A stretch of 64,000 nucleotides of DNA from Neoscytalidium dimidiatum (GCA_037367355.1 CM074695.1:3534001-3598000); one strand, 5' to 3'; counted from the first letter of the stretch, positions 34,437-47,391 are shown. Translations and numbers: made by a program. The notes: generated by a model not told the origin, from the sequence alone.

Positions 34437-36194
34437 ACTACTACTAAAGAACTACGAGCTTAAAAAAATAAAAATAAGCCGCTAATATCTAGAGTATTCT
34501 TAAAATACTCTATATAGATTTTTTATATTTATAGCTACTTTATTCTTTACTAGCTTATACTAAGATATACGTATCTTCTTCTTCTTTTTTTTTATCTTTA
34601 TCTCTATTTATAACTATAATACTTATCCTTCTTATTATCTAAAATATTAATAGAAGCGGAAGATATTATAGATTTAAGGTAGGTTAACTAGTATTCTAGT
34701 ATTAAAGTAAGAAGATTAGATATAGATACTATAAAGAAGATACTAAAGCTAAAGTAAGCTATTACTAAATAAAATAAAGAGAGACTACTAAAGAAAAACT
34801 ATTATTTTAATAGAGACTCGCTTAGCTTAAATATTATAGGTCTTAAAGCTTAGAGTAAACTACTAGTAAAATACTAGCTAAAAGAGATTAGTATTAATTT
34901 ATTATAACTAATAAAAGAGTTATTAAATATTTAAAAATAATATAAGTTAACTAGGCTACTAATCTTAACCTTACTATAGTAAGCTAGGCTAAAAGAATAT
35001 TAATACTTATCTAAGTTATTACTTTAATAGAGTTAAACTCTAAAACGCTAACTATAATTAGAGAATATATTTTTAAAGTTACTAGTATAAAAGAAAGAGC
35101 GGTTAAAGAAACGACTATAAGATATTATAAGAGTAAAGAGAATTAAAAAAGAGAAGGTTAAAGAAAAATAAATTAAAATAAAGAAGATTAAAATAAAATT
35201 AAAAAGAGCTATAAAAGTTAGAGAAGTAGTAGTAGAGAGAGTAAAGAAGAAAGATATATTCTATTAAATAATACTCTTAAAAATTCTTTAAAGTAGCTTT
35301 AATATATTATTAGTAGTAAATACGTATAGTAATAAAGTAAAGCTAACGTATATAGCTTTTCTCTTATATATACTTATTATAAGGCTACTATATAGCTATA
35401 AAGTCTATATATATAGAGTTTACCTATAGCTATATAGCGGTTTAACGTCTTTTAAATACTCTTTTAGTATTCTTTAAATATCTTTAAGAGTAAGATCTAG
35501 TATAGAATAACTAAGTTTTATTATAAAATTTTAATTATAAAAGCTAGAGAATAGAATAGAGAGCTATCTAGACTATAGGTTACTTATTAAAAGACTTCTT
35601 ATAAGTCTCTTAATAGCGGCCTAAGGTTCTAGAAATTTATTCTAATTACCGCCTCTAAAATTTTAGCTTTCTAAGTTATAGCTCTAAGCGCTTATAATAA
35701 AGAATACCGCCGTTAAGATAAACCGTCTATATACTTAAGAAATTCTAGCCGTAAGCTCGGCCGCTAGTTAAATTACGTTAAATTATAGAGTATATATAGA
35801 TTATTATAGCTCTAGCTATCTACTAGGCGAATATAACTATATTATTTCTCCGCTAGATACGCCTAAAAGTAAAATACTACTATAAAAAAACTAAGTAAGA
35901 AAGTAGAATAGAGCTACGCTACTAGACTACTATTAAAAATATATATACTTTAAATTAGTATTATCTATAGATATTATATATATTATACTACGCTAATATT
36001 AAATAAAAGCTATTTAACTATAGTTATACTCTTTTCTATTTAAACTTTTTTCCCTATACTATTAATATAAGTAAGAAAGTAAGATATTTTTTCTAGCTAG
36101 GTTTTAATAAGATACTACTAGGCCTAAAGACTATCTCTTTATAGAAAGAAGAGGAGAGGAAGATAGAAGGAAAAAAGAAAAAGAAAAAGAATAC

Positions 36195-36404
36195 TATTAA
36201 ATACTAGACTATAGATAGATAGCTAGAGACTATTATAAGAAGAAGGCTACTAGTATATTACTAGTAGAAACCTAGTAGCTAGATAGAGGATAAAACTCTA
36301 ATTAAGGCTAGCTAGTAAAAACCTCCTTATTATTAAATTATTTATTTATAAATATAAGCTCTTTATTCCTCTATTAACTTTCTATCTACTATACGATCCT
36401 TATA
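36195..36404 (+). repeat. LTR of the older gypsy family, right end of the shortened copy
   Basis: 210 bp matching the reverse complement of the 214-bp LTRs. The upstream purine-rich stretch marks it as a 3' LTR in plus orientation. Confidence 0.75.
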
Positions 36405-38845
36405 TTTATATACTAAGAACGTTAGTAAATATTAATAAAAGCTCTAAATACTTCTTTATAGATAAATATTAAGTTATCTAATTTTATCTTTTACTATTAT
36501 ACTACTAAGAATAAATAATATAAATATCTATATTTCTTTATTTTTATATATTTTAAAGATCTAATAGACCTTAGTAATAAACTTAATAGATTAATTAATA
36601 AATTTATTATTTTTATTTATATAGAAGCTAAGCTTATAATAGAAGACTATCTAAAGATAACTTTATCTAGTATAATAATAAAGAAAGAGGAGAAAAAAGA
36701 AAGAAAAAGGGAGGAGGGAAAGAGTTAATTCTACTAGTAAATAGTAGTTATTTTAATTTCTTTAAATAGTATAAAGCTAGACTATTAATTAATATAGAAA
36801 GTAAGATAAAAAAAAGATAGAAGAAATTAGTAGAATATAAATTTTTTTCTATTTCTTTCTATAGTATATAAAGATATTTATACGCTTTTAATAATTTAGA
36901 GAATTAGATTAGTATTTTTCTTCGTAATTTACGTATTATAGTATTATATAACTATAAGACTTTTCTATAGTATTATAGTATTTATACTAGTATTAAATAG
37001 TATAGTATTTTTCTATATAGTACTTATATTTTAGGCTTTCTTTATATTTTAAGCTAAGATATCTAAAAGCCTAGTATATATATTTATAATAGAAGATATA
37101 GAGTAGAGTTTTTAGCTTTTAGGCTTATATAAAGTAGAAAGAGCCTAATTTAAATAGCCTTTTACTAGTCGGCTAATATAGTAAATACTATATAAATAGA
37201 ACTAACTATAGCTATTTCTCTTTTACTAGAATAGAATAGCTAGTAGAGGCATCTAGTAATTTTTAGCTTATTAAAAAATTAAATTTTATCTTTTATTAGT
37301 AAAAGATTAAGATTTATAAAAATACTATAGATAGCAACTTTATACTAAGAGGTATTTATATTAACTATCTAGTATAGAATATAATTCTATTATATTTCTT
37401 TATTATAGAGAAGAAACTAGCTTAAGAATTTAGATATAATAGTAAGAATAATATTATTCTTTAGAGAAAGAGATACTACTTCTACTACTAGTTTTTAGTA
37501 GCTCTTTTCTAGAAACGCCTTATATAAGCGTCTCTAGCTATTTTAAAGTCGACTTCTTAGATATTTTTAGGCTCTAGTAGTACTACTTATTATAATTTTA
37601 AGCCTTAGAGCTTAGATTAAGCTAGATAGATTAGTAGGGTACTTTAGTATTTTATAAGCTTTAATTTAGATTAGTAGTTTATTTTAAATTTTAGAAATTA
37701 CTATTTTATTCTTATTATATAGCACGTCTAAAGTATATAATATCTATTTAAATAACTTAGAAGTATTAAATATATACTTTATCGCGTATTCTACTTATCT
37801 TATACTTTTTCTAATAATTAAAGATACTATATTTAACCTCTTTTTTTTTAGTATATTCTTAAAAGACTTCTAAAAGATCTAGATAATAAGGTTCTATTTT
37901 ACTTTCTTTTACTAGATCTATCGCCTAGTAAAGTAGATCTTATATATCTAAAAGGGCTTCTATTAAGTTATTAAATCTAGATAGATCTAGTTAAAAATAG
38001 AATTAATAGAGCGGATTTTAATAGTAGAGTATTCTAGTAGAATAAAAATCTAACTAGATTAAGATTATATACGTTAAATTTTATATACTAGTATTTTTCT
38101 AACTTATCTTTAAGATAGGTCTTAGCTATTTTATACTAGTTTAAAACTAGAATTGTATATTTTATATCTTCTTAGACTTTTAGAGTATAGAGATATTCTA
38201 GAAGTTAATTTCTATTACGGAAGATCTTACTAGTAGGTTAGTTTCTTAGATAGATAGAGTTACTAGCCGAGGCCTACTAGTACTAAATTTATTAATATTA
38301 ACTAGTCTTTTACTAGAATATCTAAAATAATAGAGGAGGCTAGAGAGCTTAAAGAATCTTTTATTAGATTAAGAAGATTAGTAGGTAGGCTAGTTTCTTA
38401 ATTTTTTATCGTAGCTACGATATCTAGGCCTATATTCTTCTAGTCGATAATTTAGCCTAGAAATAATTTTTAGTTAATACGTACTAATTAACTAGCCTAC
38501 TACTAGAATAGTATTAGAATATCTAGTTTATACGTTCTTTTTCTTTTTTTAGAGATATAGAGTAGCATAATTTCTAGTTTAATAAGGTATTAATTAACTA
38601 GATAGCGTTATCTTTAGATTAGTTAGATACTAGTTAACTAGCTAGATATAGCTAGTATATAGGGCTAAATAGTACTTAGACTAATAAAAATTTTTTAATA
38701 TAAAAAGAAGCTCTACTTACTAAAAAAAATAGTAGATTTTCTTATAAAGAGTATTAGATTTTATAATAGCGTATAAGCTATATAGTAGGCGCTTATTAGA
38801 GCGTAAACTAAATAGTTACTAGCTATTAATAAAGACCGGTCTTAA
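36405..38845. other. RIP-mutated sequence, not classified
   Basis: No protein motif was recognised. Its part at about 37390-37650 is repeated in the same orientation at about 39100-39450. It is probably decayed transposon DNA. Confidence 0.5.
37390..37650. repeat. Direct repeat unit, empty-site copy
   Basis: This segment, starting near AGAAACTAGCTTAAGAATTT, aligns with 39106-39450 except that the latter carries the short LTR-like element at 39269-39391. It therefore shows the site before insertion. Confidence 0.7.
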
Positions 38846-39059
38846 TATAAGGACCGTATAGTAGATAGGGAGTCGATAGAGGGACGAAGAGCTTATATTC
38901 GTAAATAGACGATTCGATAGGGAGGAGGTTTCGGTAGGCTAGCCTTAGTCGGGGTTTTACCCTCCGCCCGGCCGCTAGGGTTCCGCCGGCGGTACGCCGA
39001 TAGCCTTCTCCCTACGTTAGTCCCTAGCTATCTAGCTATCTACGGGCCGGCGTTTAATA
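38846..39059 (-). repeat. Solo LTR (214 bp) of the older gypsy family
   Basis: It starts TATAAGGACCG and ends GCGTTTAATA (TG and CA ends changed by RIP). Perfect CTTAA copies flank it (38841-38845 and 39060-39064), so it is a complete LTR with target duplication and no internal sequence, as left by LTR-LTR recombination. It keeps more GC than most of the surroundings. Strand follows the orientation of the 47158 copy. Confidence 0.88.
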
Positions 39060-39949
39060 CTTAATAATTTTTAGGTTAGTTAATTTTATTAGCGAGGTTT
39101 TTATACCTTATTAAGAAGAAACTAGCTTAAAAATTTAAATATAATAGTAAAAAATATTATTATTCTTTAGAGAAAAAAATACTACTTCTACTACTAAGTT
39201 TTAGTAGCCTTTTTTTATAAATATCTTATTATAGGCGCCTATAGCTACTTTAGAGTTAAATTTTTATATAGTAGAAATTATAAATTAGAAGTAGAGATCT
39301 TAATATATATTATTATTATTATCTATCTAAATAGCGATCTACTATTAGAGAGTAAATTACTCTATTATTTCTTTTTTTATATATCGTAATATTAGGTATT
39401 TTTAGTCTTTAATAGTATTATTATAATTTTAAGCCTTAGAGCTTAATTAGCTTATTATATAACCTTTATTTTATAACTTTAGTATCTATATACTAGATAG
39501 TCTTAGTAGTCTATTATATTTATAAAATTCTATTTAGATAATTTTAAAATTACCTTTCTAGAGTTCTCTATAATAAAAGTATATTATATTACTATATTAG
39601 AAGGACGATATTATACTACTCTACTAAACTATAAACTTCTATAGTTCTCTACTACTTTAAAAATACGCCTAAAGGCTCTAAAAATTAATATATACTTAGT
39701 TTATCTTAAGATCTCGTCTTATACTAAGTTATATAACTACTATATAACTAGAAGTTAATAAAGATATAGTAGAAAAATATAAGAGAAAAAAAGAAAGTAG
39801 AGAATTTTACTAGGTCTTTATTTTAGATTACTATAAAACTTATAATATAAGATATTAGTAATAACTTTAAAAGAATAATAATAAAGAATATTAATTAAAA
39901 TAGCTTAATATAAGGCTTTTAGCTTTACTAGAAAAAGTTAAGTAGAACT
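39060..39949. other. RIP-mutated sequence between solo LTR and LINE
   Basis: It contains the second unit of the 37.4-kb direct repeat (about 39106-39450) with the short LTR-like insertion, followed by unclassified AT-rich sequence. No coding motif was seen. Confidence 0.5.
39269..39391 (+). mobile_element. Short LTR-like element, copy 3 (123 bp)
   Basis: The same start (TAGTAGAAATTATA) and end (TCGTAATA) as copy 2. Flanks are TTATA and TTAGG, an imperfect duplication; the unfilled paralogue near 37560 reads TTAGA at the matching point. Confidence 0.7.
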
Positions 39950-40449
39950 TATATATATCTAGGTTAAACTTATATTTTAAAGTATATACCTCCGAACTCG
40001 ACCTTAAGAAAAAGCGCTAAGACCGGTATCTATCGAAAGCTCTTAATTTCCTTAGCTAGATTCTCGAATCTTAGCTTCGTAGCTATACGCGCTATTATAC
40101 TATTACGTAGAAAAGAGACCTCGTTAGGCCGAATCGCCTCTCTCTATCTCTGTACCCCTACTAAGATCCTAAAACGACCCGAAAACGCACTAAATTTACG
40201 GAACCGACAAAGAATATCTACGCGTACTTTTATACTAAGTTATACTAGATTTAGAGCGCGTTTACGCATCTAAATCTAAGGCGAAGAAGCGCTTTCTCCT
40301 TCTCGTTACTCTACCTCTTTTCCGCGGCCCGTATACGTAGAGTTTTTACTACCTCTATATCTAAACGAACTAAAAATAACCGAGAATAAGCGAGAAGCTT
40401 AAACGAATAGTCGCCGAAAATACTTTAGTTACTTCTTAGGAGAAAGTAA

Positions 40450-42050
40450 CTAAGAAAATTCCTCGTCCTCGCCTAGAATTTATTTATTTACGGCTTAGTT
40501 TAGACGAAACTAAAGCCGGCGATTTCTTTCTAGTCTTATTTTCTATTTCTACCTTTTCTTTTCTCTAGAAAGAGTATAGAAACCTAAGAAAATCCTTCTT
40601 TAGACTCTCTAGATTCCCCGGACCCTCTACGCCCCTCGACTCCTATTTAACTATCGACTACGCCGGTAGTTATCGAATCCTCGAATACTACGGGTTTTAG
40701 TAGTATCGAAGATATCGAGATAGAAAACGAAGAACTAATACCGCTACCTAGAAGGCTAAAGGTAAACTAAGACTCTAAATAAGTAACGATAATAGTAGAG
40801 CCTACGCTAACTCTAGAAAAAAGACTTTTCTTCTCGCCTATCTCTACGGGTATTAACCCGTTCGAATACCGTCTCGAGAAACGAACCCGGTATATACCGG
40901 GATCGAAACTAAAGTCTTCCGTAGAATATATCGAAGCCGCGTTCGACTGCCTTATTAAGGTAATCGACCTCGAAGATAACCGGTCTAAGGCTAATAACCT
41001 TAGCGAACTTCTTACTATCTTCCGCAAATATACGACGAAAGGGAAAATCGATTTTACTAAGTCGATTCTCGCTACTAAAGTCCGCGTACTTAAGAACGTA
41101 TCTCGTACGCTCTCGAATAAAACGAGGAATCTCGGAGCTACTTCCGTAGCGACTACGGGAAAGCTCTAGCCTAGCTAGCTAGTCCCGGCTAAAAAACCTA
41201 CCTCCTACGCCTCGATAGCGGTAGGTTTAGTTCTAAACGACGGTTTTATAACCGTATCGCATAAAAAACTAACTAAAAAAATAACTTCGAAGCTCGTAAA
41301 ACTAACGTCTATTAAAGATAGATAAATTACCGTCTTTTATAACGGCCTACGAGACTAATTTAACGGAATCTAGCTCTAATAAAAGCTAAACCTAGCTTTT
41401 ATAGAAGCCGGATTCGTAAATAAACCCGTTATCTAAGGAACTTCCCTTTCGTTTAAGGGAAATATTCTAATTACGGATACCGAAGGCTATACTAGCTAAT
41501 TTCTCTTAGAAAAAGAGAATATTATTAGGAAAGTCCTTCCTAATTCTAACCTAAAACTAGTTAAGGCCTAGTATAAGGTTATTATCTACGAAATCCCTAC
41601 GCGGAAAACTAAGGATATTCTAATTAACTCTTTTATTAAAGAGAAAATAGAGATCTTTAACGTAGGTCTATCTTCTATTAGAAAGCCCTACTAGGCTACC
41701 TTAAAGAAGAAAAGAGAAAACTAATCTATAGAATCCGTTATAGTCTCGTTCTATACTAAAAAGGAATAGAAAAAGGCTATTAATAGCCGCCTTTTTATAT
41801 ACGGAATAAGCTATAAGGTAGAGAAAGTACGGATTATTTCTAAGATAATTTAATACCGTAACTACCTTAAAAACGGATACGAAACGGTAAAGTATACGAG
41901 GACTCCTATATACGAAATCTATAAAAAGAAGTATCTTACGAGAGAGTATAAGTATAAATTTATAGGCTATAAAGCCTCTAAAGGTATACGATACTAGTAC
42001 TACTCTAACTTAAATTAACTAACCCCTTTTATCTATAGATAAACTAAGGG
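40450..42050 (+). pseudogene. LINE ORF1-like remnant
   Basis: The plus-strand translation keeps readable segments such as LKNVSRTLSNKTRN and KKPTSYASIAVG (41090-41230), typical of fungal LINE ORF1 proteins. Toward the end (about 41930-42000) a Lys/Tyr-rich segment sits where a Cys-rich knuckle would be expected, with the Cys codons apparently converted to Tyr. Many in-frame stops are present. Borders are approximate. Confidence 0.55.
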
Positions 42051-42199
42051 TATTTTAAGCTAATTTAAATAGAAACGCTCTAGCTACGAAGAGCCTTCTA
42101 TCTAAAGTAATCGACCTTAAAATTAGCCTAATTCTTATATAAGAACTATAGCTAATAAACCCCGAAAATCCTAGAGAAAGGCGGTCGGTTAACTACCCC

Positions 42200-45100
42200 G
42201 TATTCGTTTAAATTCTACTAGACTATTCTCTAATAGAAAGACCGTATACGTTAATATATATATCCCGTTATCTAACGGGAATAGATATTAACTATAACTC
42301 CGTAGTAACTAAATCTCCTAACCTAATAGTTCTAAAAATAATAGAGGAAAAAAGCTAATTCTACCTCTTTAATTTATATAACTAAAAGAAATAAGAAATC
42401 GATAATTCCCTCTATACGCTAGAACGTATTCTAGGCTACTAATAGCTAGAATTTCCTAGTATTATAGCCGGGGACTTTAATATTTACTACCTATAGTAGG
42501 ACCTAAGGTTCCCCTACTCAAACGGGGCCTCCGCCCTAATTAATTAGATTAAATCTAATAATCTAGACCTACTAAATACGCTAGGAGAAGGTATCTTCTA
42601 CCGGCTAAATTTAGATAGACCTACGATAATAGATCTAACGCTCTCTAGCTAAGAGCTAACGAATAAAATAACGGACTAGTAAATACTTAAATCTATTAGA
42701 TCCGACTATTTCCCTATTTTATTTTAAATCTAATTAAATAAACGAATAAACTAGGAGAAATCTAAGTAATTTAGATTTAACTACGATAAGGCTAATTAGG
42801 AAAAATTCTCTAAAATCTTTAAAGAAAAAGTCTTAAACTTTATAGAAAAGCTACGCCTATAGCTAGCTATTCTAGAAGAAGAGAATAAAGATCTTAGCCT
42901 AAAGATTCTAAAAGACTACTCGAAAGAAGTTATTCTATTAGAAAAACTAGGAGAATCCCTAACTAATCTTATACGGTAAGTAGCAAACTAAGCTATTCTA
43001 AAAACTACCCCGCTAGCCTAAGCTAAATCCTAGTAGAATTCTACTTTAACGAAGGCCTAAGGAAACCTTAAACGATAAACGTAGCTTATACGACGCTCGC
43101 CGGAGCTCGTAAATAAATAAGACTTCCTAAAAACCTAAAACGAATACTTCTTCTCTATTCGAAAAGCTAAAAGAGACTACTAAAATTCGTTTTTAAGTAA
43201 AAATCCTCTCGAAACTATCTTTAAAGTAATAGCCTATATAAAATACCGCCCGATAGAACGAATTCTATTAATTCGGGCTAAAAACGGCCTACTATAAAAT
43301 AGCTAGAAGGAAAAAAGCTTCGCGCTAAAAGAAACGTTATTCCTATTCTCTTCTAACGTACGAATCGAAAATAACTAGATAAACTACTAGCCGGATCTAA
43401 GCTAGAAGTAGCTAGTTCTAAATAAAATAGAGCTTAAACGAACGTATTTAAACCTAATAAAAGGAACTATACCTAGGTCTAATTTAATATCTTAATAGAT
43501 TATAATTTAGGCCTATAAAGTATTCTCCGAAGCCTTTTATTTTATCTATTCGAATCTATTTAAATATAGATACTATCTAAAGTACTAGAGATAAGTAACG
43601 GGGGTAATTTTAAAGAAATCTAATAAGTCGGATCTCGTAAATCTAAAGACTTATAGGGTTATTTCTTTATTAAATTACCTAGGAAAAGTACTCGAATAAG
43701 TAATAGCTAAATACCTCGGTTTTCTAGCGGAAACTATAAACCTAATCTACCCTACTTAAATAGAAGGAAGACTTAAAAAATCTACTATAGATATCTACTT
43801 TATTCTTATAAATTTAGTAGAGGAAAACTAAAAGATAAAGCTAAAAATATCTACGCTATTTTTAGACGTACGTAGCGTATACGATTACGTCGTATAAGAA
43901 TAACTTCTAGATATTTTAAGAAAGCTAAAGCTTCTAACTAACCTACTCGCGTAGGTTAGAATCTTCTTAAATTCCCGATAATTACGCCTTAGTTTCGACG
44001 GAAATATAGAGGAATTTAGTAACGTAGAAATAGATATACTATAAAGAAGCCCTATTTAGCCGATACTATTTCTAATTTATATCCGAGACCTATTCTAGAT
44101 AAACTCTACTACCTATCTATCTTACGTCGATGATATCTCTTTAATAGTAAGCTCGAATAGCTAGAAAAAGAATATTAAGATACTAGAAAGAGAAGCGGAA
44201 AGACTCTATAAACTAGGCGCGGAAAATACTATATAATTCGACCTTAAAAAAACCGAATTAATATATTTTTCTAAAGAAAAAATAGTAAGAGATTCTACTT
44301 TAAAACTACCTACGGGTTTAGTTATAAAGCCTAAAAATCTAGTCTAATATTTAGAAGTTTTCTTAGACTTACTTCTTAATTTTAAGGAATACGTCGATAT
44401 TAGAATAAGCTAAGTACGTTCGAGCCTCTTAAGGATAAATCGACTAGCTAATATCAAAAACGAACTAAAACCTAACGCGGTACGGTAGTTATACTTAGCC
44501 TACGTTATCTTCGTTTCTGACTACGGCTCCGTTTTATACTAGAATAACTAAGCGAATTTTAAATAAAATACTACGATACTCTAGAATCTAGCTCTACGAA
44601 AGATACTAGGCGTTTTTAAAACCGCTCTAGTTACCCTCCTTAAAATAGAAGCTATGATCCTACCCTCGGAAATCCGCTTAGAAAATAACCTCCGATTCTA
44701 CGCTCTACGAAGTCTTAAATTAGACTAAAAATATCTAATTTAAAGCCTTCTAGAAAGAGAGAGTAAATATAAAAGTAAGCTCGTTAAAAAATTAGAGACT
44801 TTCTAAAAGATAAACCGTATAACCTTAAAATAATTAATCCTTTCTACTTTCCGCCCTAGAAGATATCTACCCTCTACTTAGTTAAAGTCTCTAAACTCTC
44901 GAAAGAAGAATAAGCTAAGAAATATCTAAACGAACTCGAAAATCCTCTAGATAACCTAATTTCTATCTATATAGACGCTAGTTTAATTCCGAATAAAACT
45001 AGAATAGGATTAGTAGTTTTTATAGATAGAAACGATCCTACTCTTAAAGACGAAACTACTATTATAGTAGGAAATATCGGGGATAATAACCTAGTTTATA

Positions 45101-45620
45101 ACGGCGAACTAGAGGCTCTTATAAGAGCCCTTAAACTCGTAGTTAGAAACGGATATACTAATAAAGATATTAGAGTCTACGTAGATAACTAGACCGCGCT
45201 CTACCGTCTAAAAATACTATCTAGAAACCTAGAATAATAAGCGTAAATATAAGCTTTAAATATAGCTAAAACGCTTATCTTTAATAGAAATTTAGTTTAA
45301 TTAGAATAGGTCCCTAGCTATTTTAATATATACGGTAACAAAGAAGTAGATTCCCTAGCTAAATACGCTTATAAAATAAACCTAAATAACGAATCTATTA
45401 GCTACGTATTCTTTAGAATACTAACGTAAGTAGACTTTATTAATTCGTAGTAAAAAATAGCAAATAAGTAAATAGAAATAGCTTCTAAAGAGTTCTATCT
45501 ACGGCGATTTAACTAGAAAATAAAACGTAAGCTAATAGACCTTTCTACGGAAAGAGAAACTAGCTTCGTATTTTACTAGCTTAAAATAGAATACGGCTAC
45601 TTTAAGTTCTATTTAAACCG
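42200..45620 (+). pseudogene. LINE ORF2 remnant: endonuclease, reverse transcriptase, RNase H
   Basis: Plus-strand motifs in order: AGDFNIYY of the endonuclease near 42465-42489; SDYFPI at 42701-42718; reverse transcriptase motif A FLDVRSVYDYV near 43859-43891; a QPILFLIYI-like segment near 44055-44085; YVDDIS, the catalytic YxDD motif, near 44123-44140; RNase H start IYIDAS near 44965-44982; NGELEALIRAL near 45100-45132; and GNKEVDSLAKYA near 45339-45370. Numerous stops and at least one frame change between reverse transcriptase and RNase H show it is inactive. Confidence 0.82.
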
Positions 45621-46160
45621 CTTTAGATTAAACCTCTCTAATTATTACTCGTATAATAATATAGCTAAATAAACCCCTCGGTATCTAATTCTAGACTATA
45701 AAAAGTATCGACTCAAAAGAGAAGATATATATACTAGTCTAGAAACGAAAAACCCCTTCTTAGACCTCGTTTTTAATACTAAAGACGGACGGAAGACTCT
45801 TCTAAGCTTTCTATCAATAACTAAAATAGCTATCTAAAAGTAGCTATTAGAACTTACTTTAATAGAAGTCTAAATATATACTTTTAAAAAACTAACTTTA
45901 GTCTCTCTTTATAAAGAAACGTCCTCTACTATTTTTCTTAGCGTTATTTTCTACTCCTTCTACTCTTTTACTTACTTCTTTATTTCTTTCTAAAAAGTAC
46001 TAGCTTAGCCCCTACTATTTCTAGACTCCTTCTCGAAGAAAATTAGAATAAAAACCCCGGTTAAAATATCGGACTAGATACGTTAGTAGACTAGCCGTCT
46101 TTTATAAGCTTAGCTTATATAAGAACGTTAAACGAATAAATAAATAAATAAATAGGTTAA

Positions 46161-47157
46161 ACTTATTTATAGCTTAGTTTATATAAAACTAAAGCTAATT
46201 TCTCTATTTTATATAGTCTTCTTTTTATTATTTTCTAGTAGAGAGAGTAAGAAACTTTTAGAAACTAGCCTTAGTATTTTCTAGATAACTTTTCTCTACT
46301 AAACTCTAATACTAAAACTAAATTATATAATATTAGAATAGAAAACTAAGACTATTAAACACCGGCCCCTCTTAAAAAATAATAGCTAATTATTATTCTA
46401 ATTCTTTCTACTACTAGTAAGTAGTCTATAAAGAAGATCTTTTTCTCTACTTTTAAAATCTAACTTAAAAGAATATAGTTCTTCTCTACTTATATATACT
46501 ATAAAATCTTCTTTATTTTAATATAGCTCTTAACTATATTTTTTAGATTATAAGTATTAAAGAAGATAGAAAGAAGATAAAAAATATTTTTAATTTTATT
46601 CTAAATTTTTAAGAGTATATTAAGAAAGTAAAAGTTAAATTTTCTAAATTAAGTCTTACTATATAAGTTTAAACTCTTAAAGACGTCTTAAAAACTCTTT
46701 TAGATAAAATAAAAAGCCTTAGAATAACGATTAACTTTATATTACGATTCTAATACTAAGATAGATTCTTCTAATTAATATAGAGTAGTAGATAGTAAGA
46801 ACTATAATTTATTTATTTAATTTATCTTTACGTTCTCTATATTTTCTTAGTTTAATATCTTTTTAAGCCTATATTTTCTAAAAACTATATTTTTATTCTA
46901 GTATACTACTATATAATAATAGCTTAGATTCTACTATTCTATTATATTTATAACTAGCTTTCTTCTTAATATAACTAGTAGTAGAGATATTATAAAAAAT
47001 ATATTAGTTTAGCTAGCTATCTATTATAAACTTAGCTTCTATACGAACGTTAAATAAATATAAGATTATATTAGTAATTAACTAAGAAGTATAATTTTAT
47101 ATAATATATATATTTACTTAATTTTCTTTAATATATAGTTTATATATTATAGTAAAT
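46161..47157. other. AT-rich sequence, nothing recognised
   Basis: This kilobase lies between the LINE and the left LTR of the older gypsy element. Short AT runs are present; no motif or border was identified. Confidence 0.45.
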
Positions 47158-47371
47158 TATAAGAACTATATAGTAGATAGGGAGTCGATAGAGAAATAAA
47201 GAGCTTATATTCGTAAATAGACGATTTAATAGGGAGGAGGTTTCGGTAGGCTAGCCTCGGTTAGGGTTTTACCCTCCGCCTAGCCGCTAGAGTTCCGCTA
47301 GCGATACGCTAGTAGCCTCCTCTCTATATTAGTTCTTAGCTATCTATCTATTTACGGGCCGGCGTTTAATA
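47158..47371 (-). repeat. 3' LTR of the older gypsy element (214 bp)
   Basis: The same length and ends as the solo LTR at 38846-39059. On the minus strand it is immediately preceded by a purine-rich tract, which identifies it as a 3' LTR. Confidence 0.85.
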
Positions 47372-47391
47372 GTACCCCCCCCTCTAAAGAG
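47372..47391 (-). other. Polypurine tract of the older gypsy element
   Basis: Plus-strand C-run and pyrimidines next to the LTR read on the minus strand as a purine tract with eight or more G, the usual primer site for plus-strand synthesis. Confidence 0.7.

Larger units (their letters stand above)
33645..36404 (+). mobile_element. Shortened copy of the older gypsy element, plus orientation
   Basis: Two same-orientation LTRs (33645-33857, 36195-36404) enclose about 2.3 kb. That interior aligns, inverted, with 47372-48723 joined to about 56761-57600, that is, the older element with the younger insertion removed. Only the 3' part of the element is present; gag and pol are missing, so it is either internally deleted or assembled from two insertions. 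A long purine-rich stretch (about 36145-36194) just before the right LTR fits the polypurine tract. A short LTR-like element is inserted at 34270-34436. Confidence 0.75.
39950..46160 (+). mobile_element. Degenerate LINE-type (non-LTR) retrotransposon with RNase H
   Basis: Remnants of both open reading frames lie in order on the plus strand: an ORF1-like part with a Ser/Tyr-Ala motif and a spoiled zinc-knuckle region, then endonuclease, reverse transcriptase and RNase H. The order and the RNase H place it in the Tad/I-like groups known in fungi. The right end may be the AATA repeats near 46130-46155; the left end is approximate. Many codons are RIP stops, so it is dead. Confidence 0.8.

Noticed and set aside
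40767..41027. 86-codon minus-strand frame inside the LINE
   Set aside because: It is antisense to the ORF1 remnant; its openness follows from base composition.
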